A DNA stretch of 36,332 nt, from positions 1-36,332 of the forward strand of contig JAJYBH010000019.1 of the NCBI GenBank assembly GCA_021779135.1. Reading direction: 5' to 3'. The notes under the pieces were generated by a model. It saw nothing but the letters and a program-made list of their open reading frames with translations, had not been told where the DNA came from and did not search any database. Both the position numbers and the translations under genes were made by a program. The stretch is from Deltaproteobacteria bacterium. GTDB lineage: Bacteria > Desulfobacterota > Desulfuromonadia > Geobacterales > Pseudopelobacteraceae. Each line of letters begins with the position of its first letter. Position 1 is the stretch's first letter. Shown here in pieces: positions 17,056-25,485 of this stretch.

Positions 17056-17501
17056 AGGTCAAGGATCATTGCGTTTTCGTCACAATCCGGAAATTTCACG
17101 CACTTGATGCAGTCACCCCAGACCTTGTGGGGTAATTCAGATTTATCTACCAGACGAAAGCCGTGTTTGCCGAAAAAATCTGGTTTATAGGTCAGGCAGA
17201 ATATCCGTTTGAGGCCGATCTCGCGCGCATCGGCGATACAGGCCTGTACCAGAAGACTGCCAATTCCTTTACGGCCGGCAACCTCGGATACCGCCACGGA
17301 GCGCACCTCGGCCAGATCATCCCAGACGATATGCAGTGCCGCTGCCCCCAGAAGAGTTCCATCTTCCTCATACACATAAAAATCGCGCAGGGATTCATAG
17401 AGTTCCGACAGCGAGCGGGAGAGCATGTCACCCCGGCTGGCATACGTCATCAGCAATTTCTGGATTTCTTTGACATCACCAATCTGTGCCTTGCGGATCA
17501 T
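17052..17501 (-). CDS. GNAT acetyltransferase, small ArgA-like N-acetylglutamate synthase
   Basis: The 149-residue protein is a single GNAT domain with acetyl-CoA loop VAGRKGIGSLLVQACI. The C-terminal part GKHGFRLVDKSELPHKVWGD and CIKCVKFPDCDE resembles the short ArgA-type N-acetylglutamate synthases that start arginine synthesis in many bacteria lacking the long ArgA. That assignment rests on pattern recognition; substrate specificity is unproven. GGAAGG precedes ATG 17501; an upstream start at 17564 would overlap the end of the ybaK-like gene by 50 bp and adds residues outside the domain. It is the last gene of the hypE-ybaK group. Confidence 0.78.
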   Translation of the reverse strand: MIRKAQIGDVKEIQKLLMTYASRGDMLSRSLSELYESLRDFYVYEEDGTLLGAAALHIVWDDLAEVRSVAVSEVAGRKGIGSLLVQACIADAREIGLKRIFCLTYKPDFFGKHGFRLVDKSELPHKVWGDCIKCVKFPDCDENAMILDL

Positions 17502-17514
17502 TACGGTTCCTTCC

Positions 17515-18003
17515 TTAATGAGTTGTTCCAACCTTGACCGGGATCGGTCGCAGTACTCGGACAAGCTCGGCTGGTGGCATACTCACCAAGTAGCCGCGTT
17601 TGCCACCATTTATGTAAATTCGCTCCAGTGAAGAGATGCTTGCTTCCATGTAGACGGTCATGCTCCGCCGGGTTCCGAATGGCGATGTTCCCCCCACCAG
17701 GTAGCCGCTGTGTCTTTGCGCAGAGTCCGGAGTGCAGGGACTGACCTGCTTGACCCCGATAATTCGAGCCAGTTCCTTGGTTGAAACCTGCATATCGCCA
17801 TGCATCAGAACGATCAGAGGATTCTTGCGCTCATCTTCCATGATCAGTGTCTTGATCACGCAGTGTTCGTCAACACCCAATTCTCGAGCGGATACGGCTG
17901 TACCACCCTTCTCTTCATAGTCGTAGGGGTGATCCGTGAATGCCACCTCTTCCGCGCGAAGCTGTCGGACTGCCGGGGTAACGGGTGTCTTTCCCTTTGC
18001 CAT
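17515..18003 (-). CDS. ybaK: YbaK/EbsC-family aminoacyl-tRNA deacylase
   Basis: The 162-residue protein matches the YbaK editing domain: KTPVTPAVRQLRAEEV at the start, KTLIMEDERKNPLIVLMHGD, and GYLVGGTSPFGTRR with the conserved GGTSPFG motif. YbaK removes cysteine mis-attached to tRNA-Pro. Length is typical. Its ATG directly abuts the hypE stop (18004) and the acetyltransferase start lies 13 bp after its own stop, so the three are cotranscribed. The functional link to hydrogenase maturation, if any, is unclear. Confidence 0.92.
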   Translation of the reverse strand: MAKGKTPVTPAVRQLRAEEVAFTDHPYDYEEKGGTAVSARELGVDEHCVIKTLIMEDERKNPLIVLMHGDMQVSTKELARIIGVKQVSPCTPDSAQRHSGYLVGGTSPFGTRRSMTVYMEASISSLERIYINGGKRGYLVSMPPAELVRVLRPIPVKVGTTH

Positions 18004-19017
18004 CTAGCAGATCCTCGGCAACTGTTCCCCAGCCAGCATCTCCACCGCCCGTGTGCCGCCGATGATGGTCTCCATGCGCACTCGACCGGCTTCTCCGTCG
18101 GTTACTCTACCAATAACGGCAGCCTTTGCACCGAGCGGGTGTCGCCTGATACGTGCCAGAACCTGTTCGGAGGCATCCGCTGCAACAAAAATCAGCAGTT
18201 TGCCTTCGTTGGCAACGAAGAGGGGGTCCAGTCCAAGTATTGAACAGACCCCGCGTACGGCAGGATCGACCGGTAATGCTTCTTCGATCAGGGTGATAGA
18301 GACGGACGACTGCTGGGCAATTTCCTTGATGGTTGTGGCTACACCGCCCCGGGTTGGATCGCGCAGCACATGCAGCCTGTCTCCGGCTTCGGCAATGATC
18401 TCGGCGACGAGCCCATTCAGGGCCGCAGAGTCGCTTCGGATGTCTGTGCTGACATTGAGGCCTTCTCGTCCGGCCATCACGGCAATGCCGTGGTCGCCGA
18501 CAGTACCGTTGATGATTATCGCATCCCCTGGCTGTGCATTGGCGCCATGGATGGCGATGTCGTGATCTACAACACCGATGCCCGAGGTAGTGATGAAGAT
18601 CTTGTCGGCCTTGCCGCGGGGAACGACCTTGGTGTCGCCGGTGACTATCCGGACACCGGCCTTGTCGGCCGCTTGTCGCATATCTTCCAGAATGAGTTTC
18701 AGATCTTTCTTGCTGAAACCCTCCTCCAGTATCAGGCCCACGCTGAGCCAGAGCGGTTGTGCACCCATCATGGCCAGGTCATTGACCGTGCCATGTACCG
18801 CCAGGCTGCCAATGGTCCCTCCGGTGAAAAACACCGGGTCTACCACAAAGGAGTCGGTAGTGAAGGCCAGGCTTCCGGAGACCGGCTCAAGCAGGGCGGC
18901 ATCGTTTTGGGCGAGCGGCGCAATGCCGCTCAATACCGGAATGATCAGTTCATCCAGCAACTGGTGGGAAAGGCGTCCGCCGCTGCCATGACCGAGTAGA
19001 ATGAGGTCGTTATCCAC
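18004..19017 (-). CDS. hypE: Hydrogenase maturation factor HypE (carbamoyl dehydratase)
   Basis: The 337-residue protein belongs to the PurM-like ATP-binding family. HypE dehydrates the carbamoyl group on its C-terminal cysteine to the cyanide ligand of NiFe-hydrogenase; the hallmark PRIC terminus is intact. HGSGGRLSHQLL near the start, then TDSFVVDPVFFTGG, VHGTVNDLAMMGA and RDPTRGGVATT are family motifs. GTG 19017 begins VDNDLILLGHGSGG and follows AGGAGA by 11 bp, giving the usual length; the in-frame ATG at 19083 adds 22 atypical residues. HypA, B, C, D and F are not in the window. Confidence 0.94.
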   Translation of the reverse strand: MDNDLILLGHGSGGRLSHQLLDELIIPVLSGIAPLAQNDAALLEPVSGSLAFTTDSFVVDPVFFTGGTIGSLAVHGTVNDLAMMGAQPLWLSVGLILEEGFSKKDLKLILEDMRQAADKAGVRIVTGDTKVVPRGKADKIFITTSGIGVVDHDIAIHGANAQPGDAIIINGTVGDHGIAVMAGREGLNVSTDIRSDSAALNGLVAEIIAEAGDRLHVLRDPTRGGVATTIKEIAQQSSVSITLIEEALPVDPAVRGVCSILGLDPLFVANEGKLLIFVAADASEQVLARIRRHPLGAKAAVIGRVTDGEAGRVRMETIIGGTRAVEMLAGEQLPRIC

Positions 19018-19193
19018 GTTCTGTTGATTCTCCTGACGATTAGTGGTGAAGGGCACAATAACACGAATAGGGATCCTTGTCACGCCGTCTGCGGCCGCTT
19101 TTTTAGTTCACATTACGGGCCGGTTCATGATACTAATCACAACTCAACTTTGTAACGAATCAGATACTAGGGACAGTGCTCGTGGGGGAGAAT

Positions 19194-20528
19194 ATGACGG
19201 AATACAGGCCAATGCAGGAGTTGCCGGAAATAGCGGGATATAAAGCCGGTGATGTTCTGGTGCTGGCGGGAGAACTGTTTGGGCGTGGCTACGCTAACGG
19301 TTTGGTTGATGAGGCCAAACGTCTCGGCATGACCGTGATCGGGACCACCGTGGGACGGCGTGATGCGGATGGCTCGCTACGCCCCCTGAACAGTGATGAA
19401 TTGGCCGAAAGTGAGGCCCTCCTCGGTGGAAAGATCATTAACGTGCCGTTGGAGGCTGGATTTGATATGGAGGCGGTCAACGGACATGCGCCTGTGACCG
19501 AACAGCTCAAAAAGGCCCGACCGGATGACTGGAACTCCATCACTTTTGCCGAAGGCTTTATCGAACAGGCACGCGCCGCCGGAACGGCGCGTTTCCGTGC
19601 AGCCCTGGCTCTGGTCGCGAAGGAAATTGAAGGGCTGCTCCCCGCTGGTGCCAATGTACTCTTTGCCCATACCATGGCCGGCGGGATACCCCGTGTGCGG
19701 GTGTTTATGCCGCTCCTCAACCGCGTTTTCAAAGGAACCGGTGACAAGTACCTGTCATCGGGCGATTTCTGGAACAGTCAACTCGGCCGGTTGTGTGACG
19801 TCAGCTTTAACGAAGTGACCGCCGACACGCTTCGCTATCTGCTTGAAGAAACGGTTGCCTTGCGAGAACGCATCTCAGCCAACGGTGGCCGGGTGCGTTA
19901 TGTCGCTTACGGATATCATGGCACCGAGGTGCTGGTGAACGGCGAATATCGCTGGCAGTCATATACACCGTATGTTCAGGGACTGGCCAAGATGCGTCTC
20001 GAGGATATCGCTGCCGAAGCAACTTCAAAGGGTGTTGAGGCGACTGTCTTTAACTGTCCCGAGATCCAGACCAATTCCAGTGCCCTGTTTCTCGGGGTGG
20101 AGATTTCACTGTACCCCTTGTTGACGGCCATTCGGCGTGAAGCGGGTGCTGATGCCTCCAGGCAGCTCTTTGAACGCTGCCAGGCCATGCTCAAAGAAGG
20201 TGAAAGCATCGATAAGCTGCTGGAAAGAGCCAACAGTTACCTGTCTTCACCGATCCTGTCCGCTATTGTCGACTATGATAGCTGGCCGCAGCACAATACG
20301 CTTGAGCAGGCCGAGTTGATGCTGGCAGCTTCGGCGGAACTCATGGGCATGCACGCCGACCAGAAGCAACTGGTCTGTGCGGAACTTTCACGGGTCGTTT
20401 TCTTGTCCACCGGCCGTTTGATGCTTCATGCCTCATGGAACCCCGTAGCACCGGTCCTGTGGTTGAACCATGGAATTATTGCACGTCTCGTGGCTGGTGA
20501 TCGCGGCAGGGACATTCTTGAAGCGTGA
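19194..20528 (+). CDS. FabMG-family-like protein, function uncertain
   Basis: This is a 444-residue soluble protein. The N-terminus KAGDVLVLAGELFGRGYANG, then AKRLGMTVIGTTVGRRD, has the strand-turn-helix look of a nucleotide-binding Rossmann fold. FAHTMAGGIPRVRVFMPLLNRV and KYLSSGDFWNSQLGRLCD are further conserved-looking blocks. I associate this with proteins labelled enoyl-ACP reductase FabMG family in related genomes, but I cannot verify the label or a fatty-acid reaction from the sequence. ATG 19194 follows GGGGAG; a GTG at 19176 is less likely. It is divergent from hypE and 35 bp upstream of the BamD-type gene and then plsY, so a lipid or envelope role is conceivable. Confidence 0.6.
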   Translation: MTEYRPMQELPEIAGYKAGDVLVLAGELFGRGYANGLVDEAKRLGMTVIGTTVGRRDADGSLRPLNSDELAESEALLGGKIINVPLEAGFDMEAVNGHAPVTEQLKKARPDDWNSITFAEGFIEQARAAGTARFRAALALVAKEIEGLLPAGANVLFAHTMAGGIPRVRVFMPLLNRVFKGTGDKYLSSGDFWNSQLGRLCDVSFNEVTADTLRYLLEETVALRERISANGGRVRYVAYGYHGTEVLVNGEYRWQSYTPYVQGLAKMRLEDIAAEATSKGVEATVFNCPEIQTNSSALFLGVEISLYPLLTAIRREAGADASRQLFERCQAMLKEGESIDKLLERANSYLSSPILSAIVDYDSWPQHNTLEQAELMLAASAELMGMHADQKQLVCAELSRVVFLSTGRLMLHASWNPVAPVLWLNHGIIARLVAGDRGRDILEA

Positions 20529-20563
20529 TCCAGTCTAACCGTTGGACGATTGCGAGGGGAACC

Positions 20564-21301
20564 ATGAAGACTCGGGCCAAAATTGCTTTTCTCACAGTTA
20601 CAATTGCTGTCCTGCTCCAGGGGTGCGCTACGACGAAGCCCAGCGGTACTCCGGACGAAATGTTCAAGGATGGTGAAAAGTCCTTTCAAAAGGGTAGATA
20701 CGAGGATGCCATTGCTCAATGGAAGAGGGTCAAGGAAAGTTACCAGTCCCCCGAGCTTTCGGCCCGCGCAGAAATCAATATTGCTGACGCCTACTTTCTC
20801 AACAAGGACTATATTGAGGCGGCCGCTGCCTACGAGGATTTCCGCAAGCTTCACCCCAAACATGAGCGGGCCGCTTACGCGCTCTACCGCCAGGCCATGA
20901 GCTACTATAACCAGATCACCGGCATTGACACGGACCAGACACCGGTCAAGAACGCACTGGTTACCTTCCAGTCATACCTGGCGCAGTATCCGGGCGGGGA
21001 GTACACCGCCGAGGTAAACGAAAAAATCGAAAACTGCCGGGATAAACAGCTCCAGTACGAAATCTACGTTGGGCGATTTTACCTGAAAACCGGTAAATAT
21101 ACCGCCGCCATCGGACGTTTCGAAGTGGCGCTCAAAAACTTTAATGGACTGCCACGCTGCGACGAAGTGCTGTATTACCTGGGGAAGGCGTATCAGAGCG
21201 CAGAACAGCAAACCAAGGCGCGCGAGGCCTTTGAGCGGCTTGTGAAGGAATATCCGAACAGCCGGTTTGCTGATTACGCCAGCAAGGCAGCCGGGAAATA
21301 G
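20564..21301 (+). CDS. bamD: BamD-type outer-membrane assembly lipoprotein (TPR repeats)
   Basis: The 245-residue protein has a signal peptide ending in the lipobox LLQGC, so it should be lipidated and moved to the outer membrane. The mature part is built of TPR-like helical pairs (for example EKSFQKGRYEDAIAQWKRV, YFLNKDYIEAAAAYEDF and GKYTAAIGRFEVAL), the layout of BamD/YfiO, which helps BamA insert beta-barrel proteins. ATG 20564 follows GAGGGG; an earlier ATG at 20525 overlaps the previous gene and would disrupt the signal peptide. It lies between the FabMG-like gene and plsY on the same strand. Confidence 0.88.
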   Translation: MKTRAKIAFLTVTIAVLLQGCATTKPSGTPDEMFKDGEKSFQKGRYEDAIAQWKRVKESYQSPELSARAEINIADAYFLNKDYIEAAAAYEDFRKLHPKHERAAYALYRQAMSYYNQITGIDTDQTPVKNALVTFQSYLAQYPGGEYTAEVNEKIENCRDKQLQYEIYVGRFYLKTGKYTAAIGRFEVALKNFNGLPRCDEVLYYLGKAYQSAEQQTKAREAFERLVKEYPNSRFADYASKAAGK

Positions 21302-21313
21302 CGGTCGGGGTTT

Positions 21314-21922
21314 GTGAATTTACCGATGGCCAATGACCACCTATTGCTGATACTCGTGCTTGCGGGGGCCTACCTGCTGGGCTCGATTCCGACCGGACTG
21401 CTGCTTGGCAAGGCTTATGGCATTGATGTACGCAGGGAAGGCAGCGGAAATATTGGCGCCACCAACCTGTATCGTACTGTCGGCCGCAAAGTAGGTGTCA
21501 TGACTTTGGTTGGTGATTGTCTGAAAGGTATGTTGCCCGTACTGGCCGTCAAATACTCGGCTCTGCCACCTGAATATGCCGCCTGGGTGGGTTTGGCCGC
21601 CTTTTGCGGTCATGTATTCTCTGTTTTTCTGAAGTTCAAGGGTGGCAAAGGGGTTGCCACCGCCCTGGGAGTGTTTCTGGCGTTGTCGCCTCTGGCCGTT
21701 GCAGTAGCGCTCGGGGTATTCGTGGTCATGATGCTGGCCTGGCGCTATGTCTCACTCGGTTCTATCAGTGCTGCCATGGTTATGCCGATAACTGTCTGGG
21801 CGCTGGGGGAGGGGAGGGAGATGATTGTAGTGACCATGCTCATCGCGCTGGTCGTCATTATCCGGCATATAGAGAACATCAAACGACTGGTGGCTGGAAC
21901 GGAGAGCAAGTTCAAGGCGTGA
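21314..21922 (+). CDS. plsY: Acyl-phosphate:glycerol-3-phosphate acyltransferase PlsY
   Basis: The 202-residue membrane enzyme acylates glycerol-3-phosphate from acyl-phosphate, the first step of phospholipid synthesis in most bacteria. The three family motifs are seen: LLGSIPTGLLLGK, GSGNIGATNLYRTVGRK, and FKGGKGVATALGVF. Several hydrophobic helices span the length, which is normal. The start is either GTG 21314 (used here) or ATG 21326; neither has a convincing Shine-Dalgarno. It ends 12 bp before the convergent menG gene. Confidence 0.95.
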   Translation: MNLPMANDHLLLILVLAGAYLLGSIPTGLLLGKAYGIDVRREGSGNIGATNLYRTVGRKVGVMTLVGDCLKGMLPVLAVKYSALPPEYAAWVGLAAFCGHVFSVFLKFKGGKGVATALGVFLALSPLAVAVALGVFVVMMLAWRYVSLGSISAAMVMPITVWALGEGREMIVVTMLIALVVIIRHIENIKRLVAGTESKFKA

Positions 21923-21934
21923 ACGGATGTTGAG

Positions 21935-22645
21935 TTACTCCTTGTCACCTACATAGATGCTGGCAATGCCGAAGGTGAGTTCTTTGATATGCACGCTTCT
22001 AAAACCGGCATCCTCTATCATGGACGCGAACTCTTCGTGAGAAGGAAATTCCAGCACCGAGTCTGGCAGATACTTGTAGGCGTTGTATTTTGAAAAGAGA
22101 CCGCCAATCATCGGCAGGAGTCGCCTGAAGTAAAAATAGTAGATCTGTCTGAACATCTGCGAACGGGGTGTTGAAAACTCCAGAATAATCATCCTGCCTC
22201 CCGGTCGCAGCACCCTCCACATCTCTGCCAATCCCAGTTTCCTGTCCACGACATTCCTGATGCCGAAGGCAATGGTGATCGAATCAAAGGTGTTGTCGGG
22301 AAAGGGCAGATCTTCGCAAGGTGCTACCCGGAAATCGATCCTGTTAGCGAACTGTGAATGGGCGACCTTGATCTGGCCCAGATCAACCATCTCTTTACAG
22401 AAGTCTGCTCCGGTAATCTTAACTGATGCTGGTGTTGCACGGGCGATTTCCAGGGCAACATCTCCGGTGCCGGTGGCAACATCCAGAATTCTGGATCCTT
22501 CACGGAATTTCAACAGTCTGACAGCCTTTTTACGCCAGCGACGGTCTATGCCGAAGCTGAGCATGCGGTTTAGGAAATCATAACGCGGGGCGATTGTACC
22601 GAACATCTCCTGGATTTTCTCGCCCTTTTCAGAAAGTCTGAACAT
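21935..22645 (-). CDS. menG: Demethylmenaquinone methyltransferase (UbiE/MenG family)
   Basis: The 236-residue SAM-dependent methyltransferase adds the ring methyl in menaquinone synthesis; Geobacter-type anaerobes use menaquinone, so MenG is the better name than UbiE. The N-terminal IAPRYDFLNRMLSFGIDRRWRKK is a family signature; motif I is LDVATGTGDVALE, and the second signature is ITIAFGIRNVVDRKLGLAEM. AAGGG lies upstream of ATG 22645. It stands alone, convergent with plsY and divergent from cdaA. Confidence 0.93.
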   Translation of the reverse strand: MFRLSEKGEKIQEMFGTIAPRYDFLNRMLSFGIDRRWRKKAVRLLKFREGSRILDVATGTGDVALEIARATPASVKITGADFCKEMVDLGQIKVAHSQFANRIDFRVAPCEDLPFPDNTFDSITIAFGIRNVVDRKLGLAEMWRVLRPGGRMIILEFSTPRSQMFRQIYYFYFRRLLPMIGGLFSKYNAYKYLPDSVLEFPSHEEFASMIEDAGFRSVHIKELTFGIASIYVGDKE

Positions 22646-22829
22646 GCTTAAACTACCCTTTATATCGATTTAGTGTTATATAACAAAACTTTTCGCCGCC
22701 TTGTGTAGCACAGTTTCGGAGCTTAGACCAGCAAAAACCAAACAGTGGCTGTGAGTGTAGAAGGTCAGTGCCCCAGTTTTCATATCAATGATGTCCGACA
22801 AGCGGGCCAAGAATTAACGAGGAAGTACC

Positions 22830-24248
22830 GTGCTGCCATCATTTATCCGCATTCAGGACCTGGCTGATATCCTGATCATGACATTTTTGTTGTACCAGCT
22901 CTATTCCTGGTTTCGTGAAACGAGGGCCATGCAGGTTCTGCTTGGCCTAGGTGTGGTGACGCTTATTTACTTTGCCACCCGATATTTTGATCTGTACATG
23001 ACCAGCTGGATTTTGCAGGAGTTGAGCACCGTACTGATCATTCTGATCATTGTTGTTTTTCAGGCAGAAATCCGCCAGGCGCTTTATCGCTTCAGTTTGC
23101 TGCGCAATTTTTTCGATCCGCGGGAAAAAGAACTTCATAGTCATTTCCAGGAAATTGCCGAGACACTCTTCATCTTTGCGGAAAAGCGAACCGGCGCGAT
23201 TCTTGTCTTTAAGCGCAACGAGTCTCTTACTGACCTTATGTTGAATGGCGTGCGACTGGACTGCGAAATTTCTCCCCAGATTCTGGAGGCTATTTTTAAC
23301 GATGGTGCTCCTCTTCACGACGGCGCTGCTCTGGTCTGGGATGGTCGCATAGAGCTGGCATCGTGCCACTTGCCCTTGTCGACAAATCCAGACATTCCCC
23401 AGTATCTAGGCACCCGTCATCGCGCTGCGCTGGGTTTGACAGAGCGGACTGACGCCATCGTTGTTGTGGTCTCGGAAGAACGTGGGGAAGTTTCTCTGGC
23501 TGAAGAGGGAAAACTTCTTAAACTGGAGGACCCTAGTGAATTGGTTGCAGCTTTGGAGCAGAGAATTAACCCAGGCAGCGAAAAGTCCCGGTTAACGTTG
23601 AGTCAGAAACTGTTCTCCAACCTGCTGCCAAAAACTGCATTATTGCTCATTGTGATAGCATTCTGGGCCCTGATTACCACTCGTCAGGGACAGATCACCA
23701 CGGTTACAGTACCTGTCAGGTTATTGGGTATCTCGGATGAGTTGGCCCTTGTTAAAAGTTCTCCCGAAGAGGTGGATGTTCAGTTGAAGTCGCTCTCCAT
23801 TCTGACCCCTACTCCCGCCAAGTTGGATATTTCTGCAAACGTTGACTTGTCGGGAGTCCACGAAGGTCAAACTCTAGTCAGAATCAAGAGCGCCGATTTC
23901 TCTCTGCCTTCCGGTATGGTTGTTTCCTCAGTCACCCCGTCTTCAATCAAGGTAGTGATGGAAAGGAAAGTACGCAAAAGCGTGCCGGTCAAAGTGGTTT
24001 TGAGGGGTGTGCTTGCTGCGGGCCTGAGTGGCTACGACGTTGTTTCTGATCCGTCGGTTGTTGAGGTGGAAGGCCCGTCCAGCCAGATTTCAAGGGTAGA
24101 ATCCGTCGCCACCGAAGTGATGGATGCCGGCCGCCTGGCAAAGGGTAAAGAGTACCATAAGAGTTTGCTTCCGCCGTCAAAGATGGTCACTCTGCTGTAT
24201 GATGAGCCGGTTGTGATCAGGGTTATCTCTCGTCGAAAAAAGCACTAA
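22830..24248 (+). CDS. Diadenylate cyclase CdaA fused to YbbR (CdaR-like) domains
   Basis: The 472-residue protein combines two proteins that are usually separate. Residues 1-90 hold three membrane helices, and 95-235 form the DAC domain with catalytic motifs NDGAPLHDGAAL (DGA at 164-166) and TRHR (196-198), for making cyclic di-AMP from ATP. A fourth membrane helix (about 268-284) is followed by two YbbR-type repeats, about 290-378 and 380-465. In Firmicutes CdaR is a separate membrane protein that binds and modulates CdaA. Here the topology predicts the YbbR part outside the membrane, so it could relay envelope signals to the cyclase in one chain. GTG 22830 follows AGGAAG. No glmM is adjacent. 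Confidence 0.92.
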   Translation: MLPSFIRIQDLADILIMTFLLYQLYSWFRETRAMQVLLGLGVVTLIYFATRYFDLYMTSWILQELSTVLIILIIVVFQAEIRQALYRFSLLRNFFDPREKELHSHFQEIAETLFIFAEKRTGAILVFKRNESLTDLMLNGVRLDCEISPQILEAIFNDGAPLHDGAALVWDGRIELASCHLPLSTNPDIPQYLGTRHRAALGLTERTDAIVVVVSEERGEVSLAEEGKLLKLEDPSELVAALEQRINPGSEKSRLTLSQKLFSNLLPKTALLLIVIAFWALITTRQGQITTVTVPVRLLGISDELALVKSSPEEVDVQLKSLSILTPTPAKLDISANVDLSGVHEGQTLVRIKSADFSLPSGMVVSSVTPSSIKVVMERKVRKSVPVKVVLRGVLAAGLSGYDVVSDPSVVEVEGPSSQISRVESVATEVMDAGRLAKGKEYHKSLLPPSKMVTLLYDEPVVIRVISRRKKH

Positions 24249-24305
24249 GTTGCGTTAACTTGGCTCGATTATTGCTCTCTTTTAATCGATTTAAGCCGGT
24301 AAGTG

Positions 24306-24334
24306 TTGACTTTTTTTTGAGGATGTTATATAAA
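24306..24334 (+). promoter_or_regulatory. Predicted sigma-70 promoter of the LysM-NlpC/P60 gene
   Basis: TTGACT (24306-24311) and TATAAA (24329-24334) are exactly 17 bp apart. The predicted start near 24341 gives a leader of about 34 nt ending in GAGGAGGGG before ATG 24375. Confidence 0.68.
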
Positions 24335-24374
24335 ACCACGGCACTACGTTATAGACTAAAACAGAGGAGGGGAA

Positions 24375-25418
24375 ATGGCGCACACTCGATCCATACTTAT
24401 ACTCTGCACCATGCTTCTCGCTATTCCACAAATGGTTTTGGCATCCAAGACCCATGTTGTGCGCAAAAGCGAATCGCTTAATTCCATAGCCCGTAAATAT
24501 CATGTGTCAGTTGATGAGTTGAAGTCGGTAAATAACTTGAGTGGAACGCACGTTGAAAAGGGGGCTCGGGTCATCATCCCGTCTCATCGTGAGGCGCAGG
24601 TTAGAAATCAGAAACTCGCTGAAAGGCATAAGAATTACAAAGTGACAAAAGGAGATTCTCTTGCAAGAATTTCCAAGAAGACCGGTGTAAAAGCTGCGGA
24701 TATCCGGCGATTTAACGGAATAAAGGGAAACAGGATAAAACCTGGTCAGGTGCTGGCACTAACAGATGTTACTACTGCGGTGGAGACGCCTCGTTCAACT
24801 GTTGCCGTGAATCACCTGCAACTGGTAAATCGTGACTTACTCAATGAACAGGAATTTACTGATACATTGGCTGAGTTGACTGATATCTCGAGCGATCGCC
24901 CCGTTGATCTGGCTAAAAACCTGGAGGAAAACAGTTCCCGAGTCAGTAACATCAAAAAAACAGCTTACAGTTTTCTGGGTGCTCGTTACAGATTTGGTGG
25001 TTCCAGCCGTAACTCACTTGACTGTTCAAGTTTCACACAGCAGGTCTTCCGCGAACAGAATGTAATTCTCCCCCGTACCGCCCGAGAACAGTTTCATGTT
25101 GGTAATGAGGTGATGCGGGGAGATCTGCAGAAAGGGGATCTGGTCTTCTTTCAAACCTATGCGAACTTCCCCTCGCATGTCGGGATCTATCTTGGAAATC
25201 GCAAGATGATTCACGCTTCATCTCGTGATCGTCATGTGGTCATATCATCCATGGACACCCCGTATTATATTTCTCGTTATCTGGGAGCCCGGCGTGTTGG
25301 AAAAGATGTGCCTGATTCCATCAATTTTGAAGATTTGCTTCAGGGCGTTGAGGAAGAGCGAGATGGAGATATCATCACTAATGATACGTTGGGGATATCC
25401 ATGAGTCAAAACAACTAA
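24375..25418 (+). CDS. Exported LysM / NlpC-P60 peptidoglycan endopeptidase
   Basis: The 347-residue protein has a signal peptide (1-24) and two LysM peptidoglycan-binding domains (about 26-69 and 87-130), each with the G/S-D/E-SL-x-I core. After a linker comes an NlpC/P60 cysteine peptidase domain (about 190-310). The catalytic residues are visible: Cys217 in LDCSSF, His268 in SHVGIYLGN and His280 in MIHASS. It should cut stem-peptide bonds during wall growth or separation. A short acidic tail follows the domain. It has its own promoter and a strong terminator. Confidence 0.93.
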   Translation: MAHTRSILILCTMLLAIPQMVLASKTHVVRKSESLNSIARKYHVSVDELKSVNNLSGTHVEKGARVIIPSHREAQVRNQKLAERHKNYKVTKGDSLARISKKTGVKAADIRRFNGIKGNRIKPGQVLALTDVTTAVETPRSTVAVNHLQLVNRDLLNEQEFTDTLAELTDISSDRPVDLAKNLEENSSRVSNIKKTAYSFLGARYRFGGSSRNSLDCSSFTQQVFREQNVILPRTAREQFHVGNEVMRGDLQKGDLVFFQTYANFPSHVGIYLGNRKMIHASSRDRHVVISSMDTPYYISRYLGARRVGKDVPDSINFEDLLQGVEEERDGDIITNDTLGISMSQNN

Positions 25419-25440
25419 TTCTTGCGCGCATATTCTGTAT

Positions 25441-25473
25441 AAAAAATCCGGGCCTGTGAAGCCCGGATTTTTT
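25441..25473 (+). terminator. Intrinsic terminator after the NlpC/P60 gene
   Basis: AAAAAATCCGGGC pairs perfectly with GCCCGGATTTTTT across a short loop. Because of the flanking A and T tracts it works on both strands. It ends only 12 bp before the start codon of the radical SAM gene. Confidence 0.88.
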
Positions 25474-25485
25474 AGTATTGGTCGA

